Assembly: GCF_009737085.1 (NCBI RefSeq)
Contig: NZ_WOVL01000013.1
Span: forward strand, 62,001-126,000
Origin: Paenibacillus sp. NEAU-GSW1
GTDB taxonomy: Bacteria; Bacillota; Bacilli; Paenibacillales; Paenibacillaceae
Direction of reading: 5' to 3'
Length of the DNA: 64,000 nt
The notes under the pieces were generated by a model, which had not been told where the DNA came from, searched no databases, and saw only the letters and a program-made list of their open reading frames with translations. The stretch's first letter is position 1. Every line of letters begins with the position of its first letter. Made by a program: the position numbers and the translations under genes. Shown piece by piece: positions 28,482 through 36,105 of this stretch.

Positions 28482-29281
28482 TGTTAAAAATATCAAAGCG
28501 TCTGCAGACGATTGCAGACTTCGTAACACCTGACGGCCGTGCCGCCGATATAGGTTCAGATCATGCTATGCTGCCGGTTTATTTGCTTCAGACGAGACGG
28601 GTTGCATCGGCAATCGCCGGAGAATTGAATCAAGGTCCATATGAGGCGGCCTGCAAGCAAGCTGCAGACGCCGGACTGACGTATAAGCTGTCTGTACGCC
28701 GTGGAGACGGTTTATCCGTTCTGCAGCCGGGAGAAACAGACACGATTACGATTGCGGGCATGGGTGGCGCTCTGATGAGCGAGATTTTGGAAGCGGGATT
28801 TCAGACGGGGAAGCTCGAAGGCGTCAGCGAGCTCGTGCTGCAGCCCAATGTCGGGGAAGATCTGGTAAGAAGCTGGCTGCTAAAGCGAGGATGGTATTTG
28901 CAAGCGGAAGCGATACTTGAAGAGGATGGGAAAATATACGAGGTTTTGCATGCAATTAAGCTAAAGGCCGAGGAAGGCAACGATTCTTTGAAAACGCTGC
29001 AGTTGAAGCTTTATGACAGCTCGTTTTTGCCTATATCTCTGAACGCCGATCAAGGAAAAGCGCTGCTTCTTCAAATGGGCCCTCATTTATTGCGACAGCC
29101 GTCGGAAGTTTTAGCGGAGAAGTGGAGACTGGAATTGGACAAACTTGAGAAAATTTGCGCGCAGCTTTCGCTTTCCGACCAGCCGCAAGCCGAAGAAAAA
29201 AAAGCGGCGTTCCGTGAGCAAATAAACAAAATTGAGGAGGTGCTTCGTTGTTTGCCAATGGACAAACCGTCATTCAATTGA
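28481..29281 (+). CDS. trmK: tRNA (adenine(22)-N1)-methyltransferase TrmK
   Basis: 266 aa. SAM-binding Rossmann start ADIGSDHAMLPVYLLQ, catalytic-region ITIAGMGGALMSEIL, LQPNVGEDLVRSWLL, and a C-terminal coiled coil (KLEKICAQLSL ...). Methylates A22 in the D-loop of tRNA. ATG 28481 overlaps the previous stop; the last codons overlap the nif3 start, giving a three-gene coupled unit. Confidence 0.93.
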   Translation: MLKISKRLQTIADFVTPDGRAADIGSDHAMLPVYLLQTRRVASAIAGELNQGPYEAACKQAADAGLTYKLSVRRGDGLSVLQPGETDTITIAGMGGALMSEILEAGFQTGKLEGVSELVLQPNVGEDLVRSWLLKRGWYLQAEAILEEDGKIYEVLHAIKLKAEEGNDSLKTLQLKLYDSSFLPISLNADQGKALLLQMGPHLLRQPSEVLAEKWRLELDKLEKICAQLSLSDQPQAEEKKAAFREQINKIEEVLRCLPMDKPSFN

Positions 29282-30369
29282 TGGAACAACTGGCGCCTAA
29301 GCATTATGCGGTTGAAAACGATAAAATCGGATTGCAATTAGGCACTTTAAATAAGCAAATTAAAAAAGTGATCGTTGCGCTTGATGTAACAGATGAAGTG
29401 GTTGATGAAGCTATTGCGGCTGGAGCGGAACTTATTATTGCGCATCATGCAATTATTTATCGCCCGTTAGCAAAGCTCGATACGTCGACGCCGGCAGGCA
29501 AGCTGTATGAGAAGCTGATCAAAAACGATATTGCCGTCTATATTTCACACACGAATCTGGATGTTGCAGACGGCGGAATTAACGATTGGATGGCTGATCT
29601 CGTCGGCATCGAGCCGAAAGGGCGTCAATGTCTGGAGGAGGTACATAACGATAAGCTGTACAAGCTTGTTGTATTTGTGCCGGAGTCCCATCATGAGGCC
29701 GTTCGCGCCGCGATATTGAATGCCGGAGCAGGCTCGATCGGCAATTACAGCCATTGCAGCTTCAATATCGAAGGCTTTGGCACGTTCGTTCCTGGCGAGG
29801 GCACGACGCCTTTTATAGGCGAGCAGGGGAAAATGGAGCGGGCACAAGAAATTCGCATTGAAACGGTCGTTCCGCACAGTGTTCATCGCCGCGTTATTCA
29901 AGCTATGTTAAAAGCTCATCCATACGAAGAGGTCGCATATGATTTGTTTGCGATAGATTTGAAAGGCCGTTCCTTCGGTTTAGGCCGCGCCGGAAAGCTG
30001 ATCGAGCCAACTACGCTGGGCGTGCTTGCGGAACGCGTCAAAGAAGCGTTTGACGTCCCTGTGCTTCGATTGGTTGGCGATCCTTCGCAGCCTATCCGCA
30101 AAGCGGCTGTGCTTGGCGGGTCAGGCGCCCGATATATGCGGCATGCTCTGTTCGCCGGGGCGGACGTGCTCATTACCGGCGACATTGACTATCATACAGC
30201 GCATGATGCGCTGGCTGCCGGCTTGTCCATCATTGATCCGGGCCATAATGTCGAGAAGATCATGAAGCAGCGCGTCGCGGATTGGCTAAACAGCGAGCTT
30301 GCCGCCCGTAAATATACGACAGCAGTCCAAGCTTCAACGCTGAGTACAGAACCATTCCAATTCGTATGA
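29248..30369 (+). CDS. yqfO: Nif3-like dinuclear metal center protein (YqfO)
   Basis: 373 aa, the long Nif3 form with a PII-like insert (YKLVVFVPESHHEAVRAAIL, residues about 130-235). Metal-binding LIIAHHAIIYRP, YISHTNLDVADGG, and the C-terminal ITGDIDYHTAHDA, IDPGHNVEK. Function uncertain (GTP cyclohydrolase I type 2 homologue). TTG 29248 with GAGGAGG 7 nt upstream; overlaps trmK by 34 nt. Confidence 0.93.
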   Translation: MFANGQTVIQLMEQLAPKHYAVENDKIGLQLGTLNKQIKKVIVALDVTDEVVDEAIAAGAELIIAHHAIIYRPLAKLDTSTPAGKLYEKLIKNDIAVYISHTNLDVADGGINDWMADLVGIEPKGRQCLEEVHNDKLYKLVVFVPESHHEAVRAAILNAGAGSIGNYSHCSFNIEGFGTFVPGEGTTPFIGEQGKMERAQEIRIETVVPHSVHRRVIQAMLKAHPYEEVAYDLFAIDLKGRSFGLGRAGKLIEPTTLGVLAERVKEAFDVPVLRLVGDPSQPIRKAAVLGGSGARYMRHALFAGADVLITGDIDYHTAHDALAAGLSIIDPGHNVEKIMKQRVADWLNSELAARKYTTAVQASTLSTEPFQFV

Positions 30370-30389
30370 AAATTGGCAGGGAATAAAGG

Positions 30390-30418
30390 TTGAGCTTTTG
30401 TGCGATACCTTGTATACT
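30390..30418 (+). promoter_or_regulatory. Promoter of rnpB
   Basis: TTGAGC at 30390-30395, 17-bp spacer, TATACT at 30413-30418, about 12 bp before the first helix of the RNase P RNA. Confidence 0.8.
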
Positions 30419-30429
30419 TATTCGTGCAC

Positions 30430-30835
30430 CGGAAAGTTTGACAGACAATCGCTGGCGGCCTCGTTGCCGCGAGAGGAAAGTCCGGGCTCCACAAGGCAGG
30501 GTGCTGGATAACATCCAGTCAGCGCGAGCTGAAGGATAGTGCCACAGAAATGGACCGCCGATGGCTGGCTTTGCCAGCACAGGCAAGGGTGGAACCGTGG
30601 TGTAAGAGACCACGAGGCGTGCAGGTGACTGCAGGCCTGGTAAACCCCATCTGGAGCAAGACCGAGAGAGCGCAGCAGCTTCGAGCTGCAGCCTTAGCCT
30701 GAGGCGCGTTCGGGTTGGTTGCTGGAGCCGTACAGTAATGTGCGGCCTAGATAGATGATTGTCGCTTCGTCGTGGGAGGGTCGTTCCCGTTTGGACCACT
30801 TGAAGTACAGAACCCGGCTTAAGGCAAACTTTCCG
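30430..30835 (+). ncRNA. rnpB: RNase P RNA (class A-like)
   Basis: Catalytic RNA that matures tRNA 5' ends. Terminal helix P1 pairs GGAAAGTTTG (30431-30440) with CAAACTTTCC (30825-30834). Conserved regions are present: GAGGAAAGTCCGGGCTCC, CCGCCGATGG, TGGTAAACCCC, GGAGCAAGACC and ACAGAACCCGGCTTA. The spacing and the GGTGTAAGAG and GGAGCAAGACC elements resemble the ancestral class A (E. coli-like) fold rather than the class B fold of Bacillus. About 405 nt. Confidence 0.95.
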
Positions 30836-30852
30836 CAACGGACACAAACAAG

Positions 30853-30890
30853 AACCTCAATGCAACGGCATGTTGCTTGGAGGTTTTTTT
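30853..30890 (+). terminator. Intrinsic terminator of rnpB
   Basis: Stem AACCTC...TGCAAC / GTTGC...AGGTT with ACGGCAT loop, followed by seven T. Confidence 0.85.
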
Positions 30891-30981
30891 GTTTTGCCAT
30901 TTACGATAAATTTTTGGAATCCACGAGCAATGGCGATCGGAAGAATAATTGAATTCGGAGGTTGCTGTTTCACCTTTCACC

Positions 30982-31034
30982 TGAAAAAGGGGCTGTCTCA
31001 TCGTCAATTTAATGACTTTTAAGACAGCCCTTTG
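30982..31034 (-). terminator. Intrinsic terminator of the S8 protease gene
   Basis: Read on the minus strand: AAAGGGCTGTCT pairs with AGACAGCCCCTTTTT across a 24-nt loop, ending in a T-run. Confidence 0.8.
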
Positions 31035-31043
31035 AGTCGCCAG

Positions 31044-32885
31044 TTATTGATTGTGCGTTTGCGCGATAGCGTTAAGCCTCTTTTTAACCTGAGAAGGATA
31101 ATTTTGCAGCGCAGTGTTGTAATTGGCTGCCGCTTTCAGAGCGCTGTCGACATCGATCAGTCCGTAACCGAAATAATTGTCTTTTCCTTTATCGCCTAAA
31201 TCGTCAGCCGATTTGCGCATAATTTCCATAACCTCTTTATTCGTAAGATCCGGATTGACGGAACGGATCAACCCGGCTAACGCTGCAACATGAGGGCTGG
31301 CCATCGAAGTGCCCGACAATGCGGCATATTGCCCCCCAGGATACGTACTTGCAATGCTGTCCCCGGGAGCGGCAACATCAATATAATTACCGTAGTTGGA
31401 GAAGGAAGCCTTCTGCTTTTGCGCGTCCGTTGCGGCTACTGCAAACACTTCCGGGTAGGCTGCCGGATAGCCTGGCCGTTCTGTGTTGTCATTGCCGCTC
31501 GCCGCTACAAGCACAACGTCGTGATCGTAAGCATACTTGATCGCATCGTGAAGGAATTCAGCCTGCGCATAGTTGCCAAGGCTCATGTTGATCACTTTTG
31601 CGCCATGATCAGTCGCCCAGATAATACCTTGCGCAACGGAATAGGCGGAACCGGCGCCGCTGCTGTCAAGCACTTTAACCGGCATAATTTTGTTGTACCA
31701 GGAAAGCCCTGCAACGCCTTCGCCGTTATTCACTGTCGCCCCAATGATACCGGCAACGTGCGTGCCGTGTCCGACATCGTCGCTTGGCGCCGCGTCGCTG
31801 TCTACAATATTGTTGCCTTTAATTAGTTTGCCTTTTAAATCCGGATGATCCGTTTGTACGCCGGTATCCAATACGGCGACGATGACTTGATCGTTGCCTT
31901 TCGACGTGTCCCAGCCTAATTCCGTTTTTATGGAAGGCAAATTCCATTGGTATTGCGAGTATAAAGCGTCATTAGGCTTCGTTTCGTTCGTCATGTATAA
32001 GTAATGAGGTTCTACATATTCGGTTTGCCATGCATTTTTGAAATAATGGATCATTTTATCGGCGTCCATATCTTTTGAACGGAATACATAAGTATCGCCG
32101 ATGCGTTGAATCGCCGCCGCATTCACTTTCGCTTTAATTTGATTCAATTGTTTGTCTGAAGGCTGGTTCACGAAATGAACGACGACATCGCGCACATGAT
32201 AGTGACTGGCGTTACTGTTGTCCTCGCCCGTTTCAACCGTTGTCTCTTTTGTCGAGTTCGGCTTCACGGATTCAATGCGATAATTGCCTTCGGAAGGGTA
32301 TGGAACAAGCCGCAGATTCCGTTGCTGGTGCCGTTCGACCTGCTCGACAATGTCCTGCTTTATAACGCTGACGACAGCGATCCCCTTATGATTCGGATCA
32401 GGTACCCCTAGTACGACAAAGCGGCTTCCGTTATCGGCGGTAAAAGCTTTGGAAACGTATCTGTTTCCTTGCTTAACTTGAACGCGAGCTTCCGCTACAT
32501 ATTTGTCGGCTTCATTGCCTGCGCTTGCAGGAATTGAGCCCCGTTCGACGGCGCGGTTGCCGTTCAGCCAGCTAATGTAGGACATGTGCTTATGCATGTC
32601 CATCAGATGTTTGATTTTTTCCGGTTTAGCGGAAGGGGAATGGGACATTAATTTATAAAATTCTTTCGAGCATTCGGAAACGCATAACAGCGCTGTCGCT
32701 TCCATATCATTGTTGAGCACTTTCAGCTTTTGCGCGTGCTCATACTTAACGGTTTGCTGCTTGACCGATAACGCGGATGATTTGGGCGCTGCCGGCGTTT
32801 TATCCGGAATAAACATAGGAGCCGCAGGAATAAGAAGCGTGGCGGCAGCCAATACAGAGAATACGCCTATCCATTTTTTTTTCAT
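31044..32885 (-). CDS. Secreted subtilisin-like serine protease (S8 family)
   Basis: 613 aa. Signal peptide MKKKWIGVFSVLAAATLLIP. Residues about 30-225 are an unrecognised extracellular region. An inhibitor-I9-like propeptide follows (VRDVVVHFVNQPSDKQL ... EYVEPHYLYM, about 231-298), then the S8 catalytic domain with Asp340 (AVLDTGV), His373 (GHGTHVAG), oxyanion Asn465 (AASGND) and Ser527 (SGTSMASPHVAA). A complete thermitase-like triad, so probably active after export. ATG 32885 with AGGAGG 9 nt upstream; a longer upstream start is rejected because the signal peptide begins here. Single-gene unit with its own terminator. Confidence 0.93.
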   Translation of the reverse strand: MKKKWIGVFSVLAAATLLIPAAPMFIPDKTPAAPKSSALSVKQQTVKYEHAQKLKVLNNDMEATALLCVSECSKEFYKLMSHSPSAKPEKIKHLMDMHKHMSYISWLNGNRAVERGSIPASAGNEADKYVAEARVQVKQGNRYVSKAFTADNGSRFVVLGVPDPNHKGIAVVSVIKQDIVEQVERHQQRNLRLVPYPSEGNYRIESVKPNSTKETTVETGEDNSNASHYHVRDVVVHFVNQPSDKQLNQIKAKVNAAAIQRIGDTYVFRSKDMDADKMIHYFKNAWQTEYVEPHYLYMTNETKPNDALYSQYQWNLPSIKTELGWDTSKGNDQVIVAVLDTGVQTDHPDLKGKLIKGNNIVDSDAAPSDDVGHGTHVAGIIGATVNNGEGVAGLSWYNKIMPVKVLDSSGAGSAYSVAQGIIWATDHGAKVINMSLGNYAQAEFLHDAIKYAYDHDVVLVAASGNDNTERPGYPAAYPEVFAVAATDAQKQKASFSNYGNYIDVAAPGDSIASTYPGGQYAALSGTSMASPHVAALAGLIRSVNPDLTNKEVMEIMRKSADDLGDKGKDNYFGYGLIDVDSALKAAANYNTALQNYPSQVKKRLNAIAQTHNQ

Positions 32886-33087
32886 TAGGTGGAGCCTCCT
32901 GTTCGTTTTAACGCGAATGATTGCTTCTCCCGATAGCTTCCGATGGAACGGAACAAAATATGCGAATGCAAAGTCAGAAACGCCAGTACCATCCGTAAGC
33001 AATTTGTGGTACGATGTATGTTGATCTTGAGTTTTGTAATGACTCCGTTAGGAGTTTTTCTCATTGAAGAAAGGGGAACTACTTACG

Positions 33088-33588
33088 ATGCCATCGACGA
33101 ATATTAAACCGCTTAGCGAATCGACACGCAATAAACTGAAAGACGCAATCACTCAGCTTGAACCGTTTCTAAACCACAATGCGCTTAACCAATTGACTGG
33201 TGACGATAACGGCGAAGAAGCACAATCGTTTTACAAAGGTTTATTATCCGACCTAAGACATTTGCTGGTGTTTTCTGAAGTTTCGCTCGAGAAATTGGGC
33301 GTATTGCTTAGAAGACCCAATTTCGATAATGAGTTTGCAGAGCGTGCGCTTTATGAGGTTTACCATCAATGCGTAAATGCGTTTTTCTATCCGAAAAACG
33401 AATGCTACTCCGAAGACGGCCGTTACGCTTACACAGGCCAGGATGCTATCCGCTTCCGCTTTAAGCCTGTACGCGATGCGCGCGATATCGTCCTCGCGAT
33501 GTCCAAAATTTTCGAAGAACTGCGCGACGATCTGGCGTACTACGAGAACGACTACATGACGCAGCGCCGCATGCAAGGGCAAAAATAG
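33088..33588 (+). CDS. ypuI: YpuI family protein (DUF3907)
   Basis: 166 aa, soluble, no signal peptide. Resembles B. subtilis YpuI along its length (VYHQCVNAFFYPKNECYSED, DARDIVLAMSKIFEELRDDL). No catalytic motif known. ATG 33088 with AAAGGGGAA about 12 nt upstream; TTG 33064 is a possible earlier start. Divergent from the S8 protease gene. Confidence 0.85.
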   Translation: MPSTNIKPLSESTRNKLKDAITQLEPFLNHNALNQLTGDDNGEEAQSFYKGLLSDLRHLLVFSEVSLEKLGVLLRRPNFDNEFAERALYEVYHQCVNAFFYPKNECYSEDGRYAYTGQDAIRFRFKPVRDARDIVLAMSKIFEELRDDLAYYENDYMTQRRMQGQK

Positions 33589-33598
33589 ACAGAATGAA

Positions 33599-33640
33599 TC
33601 GCCTCCGATCAGGGAAACTTGAACTCGGAGGTGATTTTTT
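33599..33640 (+). promoter_or_regulatory. Hairpin whose 3' arm contains the DUF1540 ribosome binding site
   Basis: TCGCCTCCGA (about 33599-33608) can pair with TCGGAGGTGA (33625-33634), followed by eight T. It looks like a terminator for ypuI, yet GGAGGTGA in its 3' arm is also the only good ribosome binding site for the next ATG (33643), 8-9 nt downstream. Confidence 0.7.
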
Positions 33641-33642
33641 TT

Positions 33643-33852
33643 ATGCCAAACGGCGTAAATTGCAGCGTATCGAATTGCTCGTTCTGGAAGGAAGGAAATA
33701 ATTGCGGCGCTGAAGCCATTTCCATCGATATTGACCAGCATGCCGGATTTAAGGAAGAATTCGCTGCGGACGATCTGGGCCTTTATCATCAAGATCATGC
33801 GGTACAATCGTCGGCAACTTGCTGCGATACGTTTAAACCGAAGAAGGGGTGA
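33643..33852 (+). CDS. DUF1540 domain-containing protein
   Basis: 69 aa with six cysteines in the DUF1540 spacing (GVNCSVSNCSFWKEGNNCGA ... SSATCCDTFKPK), suggesting a small metal-binding protein. Family members are common in clostridia and bacilli; function unknown. GGAGGTGAT precedes ATG 33643. The stop is 3 nt before the next gene's first possible codons, so the two are probably co-transcribed. Confidence 0.85.
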   Translation: MPNGVNCSVSNCSFWKEGNNCGAEAISIDIDQHAGFKEEFAADDLGLYHQDHAVQSSATCCDTFKPKKG

Positions 33853-33857
33853 CAACA

Positions 33858-34295
33858 ATGACAATGGACCGAAGGGACGAACATGAAAAGGATTTCGCGA
33901 ATGATCGGCCGGAGAAAACGGATTTCCCAACGTACAATGTTGCCGCTCCAAATGCATTGCCTGATTTAAACAATAGCTATTATAACGATTTAAACGAAGA
34001 GATGGCAGCCGACTTCGCAGTCGGGAGCAACGTTTCCTATGTGCCCCGTTCGGAGATCGACGATAATGTGCGGAGAACCAAATCTCGCGGCACGGCGCTT
34101 GGCTGGGTCGGACTTATTTTTGCAGTAGCCTCCTGGTTTGTATGGCCGGTAATTATGGGTATTACTTCAGCAGTCATCGGTTTTATCGCTTTTCGTCAAG
34201 GAGCGAGAACTCTCGGTTCTTGGGCGATTGCAATCGGCCTAATCGCGATTCTGCTGTCCGCTGTTATCGTTCCGCTTTATTATGCCGTAACCTGA
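33858..34295 (+). CDS. DUF4190-like small membrane protein
   Basis: 145 aa. Hydrophilic, acidic N-terminal 75 residues, then two hydrophobic segments (LGWVGLIFAVASWFVWPVIM and LGSWAIAIGLIAILLSAVIV) separated by IGFIAFRQGARTLG, the typical DUF4190 arrangement. GAAGGGGTGA upstream of ATG 33858; GTG 33849 is an alternative. Function unknown. Shares a bidirectional terminator with the convergent alarmone synthetase gene. Confidence 0.78.
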   Translation: MTMDRRDEHEKDFANDRPEKTDFPTYNVAAPNALPDLNNSYYNDLNEEMAADFAVGSNVSYVPRSEIDDNVRRTKSRGTALGWVGLIFAVASWFVWPVIMGITSAVIGFIAFRQGARTLGSWAIAIGLIAILLSAVIVPLYYAVT

Positions 34296-34304
34296 CGGTT
34301 AAAC

Positions 34305-34340
34305 AAAAAACGGAAGCCCTCTGACGGGCTTCCGTTTTTT
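34305..34340. terminator. Bidirectional terminator between convergent genes
   Basis: Perfect stem AAAAACGGAAGCCC / GGGCTTCCGTTTTT with a TCTGAC loop: T-run on one strand and A-run on the other. It reaches the last codon of the convergent gene. Confidence 0.9.
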
Positions 34341-34971
34341 ATTTGGCGGCAGTAAGCTGCAAGTGGTGGAGCACTTTGTCGTTTATGGACAGCATGCGTT
34401 GATCGAGCAAATCAATCATGTCGGCAGACTCTTTTAACTGCTGTTGGATTTCTGCCGGAATTCCCTCATTGAACTTGTAAAAGATTTTATGCTCGAGGCT
34501 GGCCCAGAAATCCATTGCACTTGTCCGAATTTGGATTTCGACAAGAACGTTTTCGATGCGATTGGTTAGGAAAACCGGAATTTCAGCAATGAGATGCACG
34601 CTTTTGTAGCCGTTCGGCTTCGGATCTTTGACATAGTCCTTGACCTCGATCACCTTCACGTCGGACTGCTCGCTGATCATATTTAAAATTTGATAAATAT
34701 CGGTAGAAAACGAACAGATGACGCGGACGCCTGCAATATCGCGAATATGCGTTTTAGCATGTTCGATCGATATATCAAGATTTTTACGACGCAACTTCTC
34801 CATTACGCTTTCCGGTGTTTTAATCCGTGTTTTTACGTGCTCGATGGGGTTGTAATCATGTATAAATTGAAACTCCTCATTTAATATGTTGAGTTTGGTT
34901 TCAACTTCATCCAATGCGAACTTATACGTAAGAAAAAAATGCGCCCATTGCTTAAGCTGTTCCTGTTTCAT
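34339..34971 (-). CDS. relP: Small alarmone synthetase, (p)ppGpp synthetase (YwaC/RelP/SasA type)
   Basis: 210 aa, synthetase-only RelA/SpoT domain that makes (p)ppGpp from GTP/GDP and ATP. Motifs: IRDIAGVRVICSF, VKDYVKDPKPNGYKSVHLIA (GTP-binding G-loop region) and VEIQIRTSAMDFWASLEHKI with the catalytic Glu. The YKFALDEVET and YNPIEHVKTR segments match B. subtilis YwaC better than YjbM. No hydrolase domain, so activity should be controlled mainly at expression level. ATG 34971 with AAGGAAGTGG upstream; the ribosome binding site directly abuts a four-copy tandem repeat leader. Confidence 0.93.
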   Translation of the reverse strand: MKQEQLKQWAHFFLTYKFALDEVETKLNILNEEFQFIHDYNPIEHVKTRIKTPESVMEKLRRKNLDISIEHAKTHIRDIAGVRVICSFSTDIYQILNMISEQSDVKVIEVKDYVKDPKPNGYKSVHLIAEIPVFLTNRIENVLVEIQIRTSAMDFWASLEHKIFYKFNEGIPAEIQQQLKESADMIDLLDQRMLSINDKVLHHLQLTAAK

Positions 34972-34983
34972 GATTCCACTTCC

Positions 34984-35148
34984 TTACATCAGGATCTTTG
35001 AACGGAGTTCAAAGTCACTCATTAGCGACATCAGGATCTTTGAACGGAGTTCAAAGTCACTCATTAGCGACATCAGGATCTTTGAACGGAGTTCAAAGTC
35101 ACTCATTAGCGACATAAGAATTTTTGAACGGAGTTCAAAGTCACTCAT
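34984..35148 (-). other. Possible repeat-encoded upstream ORF in the relP leader
   Basis: The sense strand of the four 42-nt repeats is open in one frame (42 = 14 codons), giving 54 residues of SDFELRSKILMSLM repeated four times from ATG 35148 to TAA 34984, which ends 12 nt before the relP ATG. The initiation site lacks a clear ribosome binding site. The same frame is open at the glgA copy, following the glgD stop. Whether it is translated is unknown. Confidence 0.35.
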
Positions 35149-35153
35149 TAATC
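34986..35153 (-). repeat. Four tandem 42-nt repeats in the relP 5' leader
   Basis: Units begin at 34986, 35028, 35070 and 35112 (the last degenerate). In the relP sense direction each carries a hairpin CTTTGAAC-TCC-GTTCAAAG, then ATCCTGATGT. The last unit runs straight into the relP ribosome binding site (GATGTAAGGAAG). The same family occurs twice at 47567-47642 before glgA. Constant period and no variable spacers, so not CRISPR. Confidence 0.93.
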
Positions 35154-35179
35154 TCAAAGACACTCTTGTCCGCTTCCTT

Positions 35180-35208
35180 ATTGTACCATGATTCAAAACG
35201 GATTTCCC
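35180..35208 (-). promoter_or_regulatory. Candidate extended -10 promoter for relP
   Basis: On the minus strand TG-G-TACAAT (-10 at 35180-35185) is an extended -10 element; the -35 region is poor (GGGAAA). A start near 35173 would give a leader of about 200 nt containing all four repeats. Confidence 0.45.
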
Positions 35209-35249
35209 CTCGAACGCCAAGTGATTCCCTTGCTTACATTAAAATTGAA

Positions 35250-35278
35250 TTGAACCCCTGTCCGATATTCTCTATAAT
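35250..35278 (+). promoter_or_regulatory. SigA promoter of the ylmA-like gene
   Basis: TTGAAC at 35250-35255, 17-bp spacer, perfect TATAAT at 35273-35278, 23 bp before ATG 35302. Confidence 0.8.
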
Positions 35279-35301
35279 TTTTAATATGGGAGGGTACGGA
35301 C

Positions 35302-36105
35302 ATGATCATTGACATAAAACAAGCTAATTGGGAACGAAGCGATACGTCCATATTAAGCGACATTAATTGGCAAGTTCATGAAGGCGAGCATTGGTGCTTG
35401 CTAGGTTTGAACGGGTCGGGGAAAACGACGCTGTTAAATATGATTAACGGATATATATGGCCGACAGCCGGTCAAATCTCTGTACTAGACAAAAAGTTTG
35501 GCGAATACGATTTGCGCGAGCTGCGCAAGAGCATCGGTTGGGTAAGCACTTCGCTGCAGCAAAAGCTGTATGCCAGCGAAACGGCGCTTCGCATTGTGCT
35601 TAGCGGGAAATTCGCCACAATTGGACTGTATGATCGCACAGATGAAAATGACGAGGCGCATGCGCTGTCGTTAATGGAAAACCTCGGCTGTGCCTCGCTT
35701 GCGAAACGCATTTACGATACGTTGTCGCAAGGGCAAAGACAGCGCATCTTAATTGCGCGAGCTTTAATGGCCGAGCCGAAGCTGCTTATTCTTGACGAGC
35801 CATGCACCGGTCTGGACCTGTTCGCAAGAGAGCAATTGCTCGGAATGATTAACCGCGTCGTTGCGAGGCAGCATGCGCCGACTGTTATCTACGTTACCCA
35901 TCATGTTGAAGAAATATTGCCTTGTTTCAACAAAACGTTGCTGTTGAAAGACGGACAAGTGTTTGATTCTGGCCGTACGGAAGAAGTGCTGACGTCAGAG
36001 AGAATGTCGGCCTTCTTCGATGTGCCGGTAGAGGTCGAAATACGAAACAACCGCAATTGGCTGTTTGTAAAGCAAATGACGGAGCAGCTATGGACATCCA
36101 GCTAA
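35302..36105 (+). CDS. ABC transporter ATP-binding protein (YlmA-like)
   Basis: 267 aa, single ABC domain. Walker A GLNGSGKTTLLNMI, Q-loop region VSTSLQQKLYA, signature LSQGQRQRILIARAL, Walker B LLILDEPCTGLD, switch His in YVTHHVEEI. Similar in length and features to B. subtilis YlmA, an orphan ATPase without known permease. GGGAGGG before ATG 35302. Its last 16 nt overlap the next gene, which encodes a membrane protein and could be its partner. Confidence 0.9.
   Translation: MIIDIKQANWERSDTSILSDINWQVHEGEHWCLLGLNGSGKTTLLNMINGYIWPTAGQISVLDKKFGEYDLRELRKSIGWVSTSLQQKLYASETALRIVLSGKFATIGLYDRTDENDEAHALSLMENLGCASLAKRIYDTLSQGQRQRILIARALMAEPKLLILDEPCTGLDLFAREQLLGMINRVVARQHAPTVIYVTHHVEEILPCFNKTLLLKDGQVFDSGRTEEVLTSERMSAFFDVPVEVEIRNNRNWLFVKQMTEQLWTSS

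Noticed and set aside
30260-30847. 195-codon minus-strand ORF
   Set aside because: It lies across the RNase P RNA gene and the end of yqfO; GC-rich structured RNA gives open frames by chance.
33032-33062. Terminator-like hairpin before ypuI (ACTCC/GGAGT plus T-run)
   Set aside because: Stem is only 5 bp and no gene reads into it from upstream; possible attenuator but not supportable.
34986-35153. CRISPR array
   Set aside because: The unit is continuous with a constant 42-nt period; there are no unique spacers and no cas genes nearby.
34886-35191. Plus-strand repeat ORF (IRIFERSSKSLI repeats)
   Set aside because: Its first part is antisense to relP, it has no ribosome binding site, and openness follows from a 42-nt period. 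Kept only as an alternative reading of the repeats.
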